From contig LRSR01004041.1 in the NCBI GenBank assembly GCA_001579985.1, positions 1 to 20,789 of the forward strand: DNA of 20,789 bases, given 5' to 3'. Source of the stretch: Hypsibius dujardini. Its lineage: Eukaryota > Tardigrada > Eutardigrada > Parachela > Hypsibiidae. Positions 17,440 to 20,789 of this stretch are shown here, piece by piece. The notes under the pieces are model-generated. The model was not told where the DNA came from. It ran no database searches and saw only the letters and a program-made list of their open reading frames with translations. The position numbers were made by a program, and so were the translations under genes. Numbering within the stretch: position 1 is the stretch's first letter; every line of letters starts with the position of its first letter.

Positions 17440-20400
17440 CTAGGCCCGGGGCGATTATCACTTAATAGTTTCCATCACGTTTCGGTCTTCAGGCAACGGT
17501 ACCATCGATCCCAGCGAATTCGGCGTGGTCCTCGCATCCGCCATCGCGTACAACGCCCTGTCTATCTCGCCGGAGCAGGTGGAGTCCATGACTGATACGA
17601 TGTTCGAGGAGATTGATGAGAACTCGGACGGAGTGATATCCTTTGATGAGCTCAAGCTGATCCTGGAAAAGTACCCGCAGTGGTTCGACGGTTCCCTGCA
17701 GTTATCGTGAGTATACTGTACCAGGTACTCGTGCGTCAGCTTCTTTTGTGAAACTCATCAATACAAACTATAGCGCTGCTCGGTTCCTGAAACCACCGGA
17801 AGCTCCGCAGCCCAAAGACAAACGTAACGAGAAGGTTCCACTGAAGGTGCGCCTGGCGAATCTGTGGACGACAATCAGACGGAAGCGCAAAGAGGTTCTG
17901 TGGGGCATCTTTTACGGGCTGTCCATCATTGCCTTTTTCCTTTACGGTTCGCTGGACGCCTTTTACAGCGGAAGTAAGTCTCACACGTATACCTCACCTA
18001 TATAATATTTTATTTTATTTTTAAATTTAAATATAGAGACTCTAAATTTTATATACGAAAGTGCACTCCCCCATTGTGACAGGTCACATTACAACGCCAC
18101 ACTGTCTGAAATACTACGTCGTGGCTCACGGCTTCGGGATGAATCTCAACTGGAACTGTATGCTCATCATCATCTTCATGCTGCGACGGACCCTTACCGC
18201 TTTGCGAGACACGCGCTTAGGTTTGTGTCAAAGTTGGAACTGCTTTAACCAATTCGGTTCTTAAGGTCATTCTGCAAGGAATGAATGGTTGACTGAACTA
18301 CGGTACGGTATGTCAGGGTATAAATAACTGCTTCTCGGTGCAGGACCCTACTTGCCGATCGATATCGCCGTTTTCATACACAAGGTAATGAACGTGGTTG
18401 GATTTGCGAAGTTGACCTTTAAGTTACCGACAGAATTCAATCTAACGGAGGGTCCCGGAAATAGGCAAAAGGGGCGGGGCGGGGGTAATACTTGAGCAAT
18501 CGACCAATCAACTCCGCTCCGATTGCTACGGAGTTCAGCTGGTTGATTGGTTGACTATTCAAATATTACCCCTGCCCCGCCCCTTTTGCCCATTTCCGGG
18601 ACCCTCCATTAGATTAAATTCTGTCGCTTAGTGTATATGCCACACCAGTACTTAACAAATGGTTTTGATTTCAATTCTCCGATTAGGTCATCGGGTACAT
18701 GATCGGAATTTGCACGTTGGGACACTGGATCTTCCATATGATTCACTTCAGTGCGTTTTTCGTCTGACTTTAAAACTATATGTCATAACTTTAAGCTTGT
18801 CTGCCGCATCTCGTCTTACGCTTACACGGACTGATTGAAACTTTGTGTGATGCAGGATGCCTGGCGGACGAGCCAAATCCGGATGAAGGGCACCGGAATC
18901 CGTACACCCACCAACCCTTCAGCTACGGAGAATACCTCGGCTCCATGGTCACCGGTTTGGGTTGGATTCACGGGTTCGTGTCCATCAGCGGATGGGTGTT
19001 GCTCGCAATCTACGTGGTCATGTTCATCTTCTCCTTGCGTGTCATTCGGCGATCGGGTCATTTTGAAGTACGTCTGAATCGACAAAAAGCCGAGTACTAC
19101 CTACGAAATTTTGTTGGCCAGTCAGGAAAGTTGACCAATCAATGCATGAGAACAACGTTATTTGCAGGTATTTTTCATCACCCATCTCCTCTACATTCCC
19201 TTCATGGTCCTGCTAATTCTACACAGCGATAAATTCTGGAAGTTCATCATCGTTCCCGGCCTCATCTATATCATTGAGAAGATCAGTATGACGCGTTGTG
19301 TAAGGGTTCTGGTGGGCGGTGCCTTCCACATTAAGGTGAGCCGCAGACCTGACTACAGCTGTGGCGGAATTACTTCTTCAGCCCACACCCCAAACCCATG
19401 CGCCCACACATGTTAAGTCTATGAGTGGGCACGCTGGAAGGGGCGTGGGCACGTTGGAAGGGGCGTGGGCACGCTGGAAGGGGCGTGGGCTGAAGAAGTA
19501 ACTCCGCCACAGCTGTATATACCTCTTGATCAACTCTTCTTTAATCGAAACGTAATGTGGTTTTATCTTTTCCGAAGGCGGTGACCCTTTGGCGGACAAA
19601 GGATCAAGGCGTAACGCAAATTATTATGAATCATCCCCCGGGATTCGTCTACCAGCCCGGGGACTACGTCTTTGTTAACATTCCGACGATTGCGAACTTC
19701 GAGTGGCATCCGTTTACTATAAGTAGTTGTCCGGAGGACGCAGGTAAACGTTAAAGTTACCCACGGAAACACATCGTGAACTATGTATTGTATATTGTTG
19801 TCTATTTTTTTCCATATAGAAAACATGACCTTACATGTGCAATTCAAAGACGGACAGTCGTGGACCAAGAAGCTCTACCAGTACTTCGAGAAGCTCCAAA
19901 GCAATCGGAAACAAGAAACGAATATCAGGAAACGGCTTGAGACAATCCGCAAATTTCAGTCGCGAGAAATTGAATCCGCGCCGTCGGTATACGGAAAAAA
20001 ACGACCGTCCATATTCGGAACGAATCTCCAGGCGCTGCATGTTCCGGTAAGTTCATTGGTTTCTAGTGTATGGATCCTGTTTGTAACCCGAAATTTTAAG
20101 TTTTTTTTTTAATACTAAAGCTGCTTCCATCTAACTTACATGTACGATCTAAGTTAGATGGACGATGTTTTGCCTACAGCTTTTTTACCTCTCTCTGACT
20201 ACATCACTAGGGGCAATATAGCATCCTGGCTCTGTCACCCCTTCCAATCTGTTCGTTCGTTTTTGTCTGTCCGTCCGTCGACCGTCCATCTGTTCGTCCA
20301 TCCGTTCGTCCGTCCGTCCGTCCGTCCGTCCGTCCGTCCGTTCGTTCGTCTGTCCGTCCGTCCGTCCGTCCGTTCGTTCGTCTGTCCGTCTGTTCGTTCG

Positions 20401-20757
20401 TCCGTCCGTCCGTCCGTTCGTCTGTCCGTTCGTTCGTCTGTCCGTTCGTTTGTCCGTTGTCGTTCTTCCACCATCCGTTCAGCCGTTGCCCGTTAATCGT
20501 TCTATTAAGCACCTTCGAACGACGTTCCCTCTCTTCATGTACGGTAGATCTACGTCGATGGACCTTACGGCACCCCATCCGGTCGAATATTCAGTGCGCA
20601 ACACGCCCTCCTCATTTGCGCGGGCATCGGGGTGACACCCTTTGCCTCCATCCTTCAAAGCATCATGTATCGCCATCGCACGCGCAAGGTTACCTGCCCG
20701 GAGTGCGAAACATCCTTCCACCCGCCCATGACCGCCGGACAGGAAGGCCTGAAAAAG
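16647..20757 (+). CDS. NOX5: NADPH oxidase 5-type, EF-hand regulated (first 14 coding exons, 700 aa; 3' end outside window)
   Basis: Exons: 16647-16698, 16812-16944, 17013-17130, 17217-17373, 17493-17706, 17774-17973, 18083-18220, 18344-18384, 18687-18750, 18856-19067, 19168-19335, 19578-19743, 19820-20046, 20548-20757. All phases agree, with a donor GTACGA at 20758. NOX5 moves electrons from NADPH through FAD and two hemes to oxygen, producing superoxide, and is switched on by calcium. Seen: degenerate EF-hands near residues 65-130; canonical EF loops DIDGNGTIDPSE (151-162) and DENSDGVISFDE (195-206); heme ligand pairs His350-x13-His364 and His449-x12-His462; FAD motif HPFTIS (543-548); NADPH motifs GPYGTP (635-640) and CAGIGVTPF (654-662); LQSIMYRH. 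The N-terminal EF-hands exclude NOX1-4. The lack of a peroxidase domain in this part and the overall match exclude DUOX. The start ATG is the first in frame after a likely 5' UTR acceptor. Roughly 100-200 C-terminal residues are missing. Confidence 0.95.
17374..17492 (+). repeat. NOX5 intron with pure (TCTG)n inside an EF-hand loop
   Basis: The 119-bp intron starts after the DID codons and first base of Gly in the third EF-hand loop. It carries about ten TCTG units (17396-17438). Retention would read a short Ser/Val/Cys/Leu tail and stop at about 17463-17465. Confidence 0.85.
18428..18626. repeat. 199-bp foldback element in NOX5 intron 8
   Basis: The left arm starts CGACAGAATTCAATCTAACG and the right arm, read in reverse, CGACAGAATTTAATCTAATG. 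Arms of about 90 bp pair with few mismatches through GGAGGGTCCCGGAAAT, AAAAGGGGCGGGGC and CCAATCAACT, leaving a small loop near 18525. Lies between donor 18385 and acceptor 18686. Confidence 0.92.
19354..19517. repeat. 164-bp foldback with 20-bp tandem repeats in NOX5 intron 11
   Basis: The outer arms TACAGCTGTGGCGGAATTAC and, in reverse from the right, TACAGCTGTGGCGGAGTTAC continue through TTCTTCAGCCCAC. The right half holds three 20-bp tandem units (GTGGGCACGCTGGAAGGGGC) at 19425-19444, 19445-19464 and 19465-19484, the middle one with one substitution. The left arm has only one related CCCACACCCC stretch. Confidence 0.9.
20047..20547 (+). repeat. NOX5 intron 13 with TCCG array and perfect 12-bp hairpin
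   Basis: A (TCCG)n array with TTCG and TCTG variants spans about 20245-20465. Upstream, CCATCTAACTTA at 20127-20138 is perfectly inverted at 20150-20161 with an 11-nt loop. The acceptor is TACGGTAG at 20540-20547. Open frames over the array (Arg/Thr/Asp or Ser/Val/Arg/Pro repeats) are artefacts. Confidence 0.88.
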
Positions 20758-20789
20758 GTACGAAACTCCATTTACACACATGCCTTTTG

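Noticed and set aside
20158-20578. Open frames on both strands encoding Arg/Thr/Asp or Ser/Val/Arg/Pro repeats
   Set aside because: They are translations of the intronic TCCG array; repeats of a non-multiple-of-three unit stay open in several frames.
1-20789. tRNA or rRNA genes
   Set aside because: I looked for tRNA-like arms and T-loop motifs and saw none convincing; a covariance-model scan would be needed to exclude them.

Overview
This is a compact eukaryotic, animal-type window. Genes are split by short introns, mostly 66 to 400 bp, with GT-AG borders and pyrimidine-rich acceptors. The genes found are a TMTC3-type O-mannosyltransferase, a steroid 5-alpha-reductase, and a calcium-regulated NADPH oxidase of the NOX5 type. 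This set fits an invertebrate with a dense genome; an ecdysozoan such as a tardigrade is plausible, but the window does not prove it. All exon structures below were assembled by hand from reading frame, splice signals and remembered family features.

Layout: (1) 2-169, possible 3' terminal exon of an upstream gene. (2) 470-5354 (+), TMTC3-like, 11 exons, 867 aa, complete. (3) 6106-6727 (-) and 7691-8189 (-), two small genes for single-pass membrane proteins of 126 and 98 aa that share a motif pattern and may be paralogs. (4) 8697-9522 (+), an apparently dicistronic small-ORF gene: a 4-codon upstream ORF, a 68-aa PIGBOS-like microprotein, and an overlapping 109-aa membrane protein. (5) 10985-11503 (-), a secreted two-module cysteine-rich (WAP-like) protein. 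(6) 12892-14404 (+), steroid 5-alpha-reductase with two apparent frame breaks. (7) 16647-20757 (+), the first 14 coding exons of NOX5; the gene continues past the window.

Introns and intergenic DNA are unusually rich in hairpins. There are three long foldbacks in introns (TMTC3 intron 2 and two NOX5 introns) and three dispersed copies of a 110-122 bp terminal-inverted-repeat element. A 133 bp foldback and a wider inverted repeat lie upstream of the reductase. There are also many tetranucleotide arrays (TCTG, TCCG, TTGA) and a 10-bp minisatellite.

Functionally this is a neighbourhood of unrelated membrane and secretory genes rather than one pathway: ER O-mannosylation, ER steroid reduction, superoxide production, and probable mitochondrial or organelle microproteins. 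The most noteworthy items are the overlapping small ORFs with no ATG between their starts, the possibly paralogous small membrane proteins next to them, the hairpin-bearing introns, and the locally broken reductase frame.
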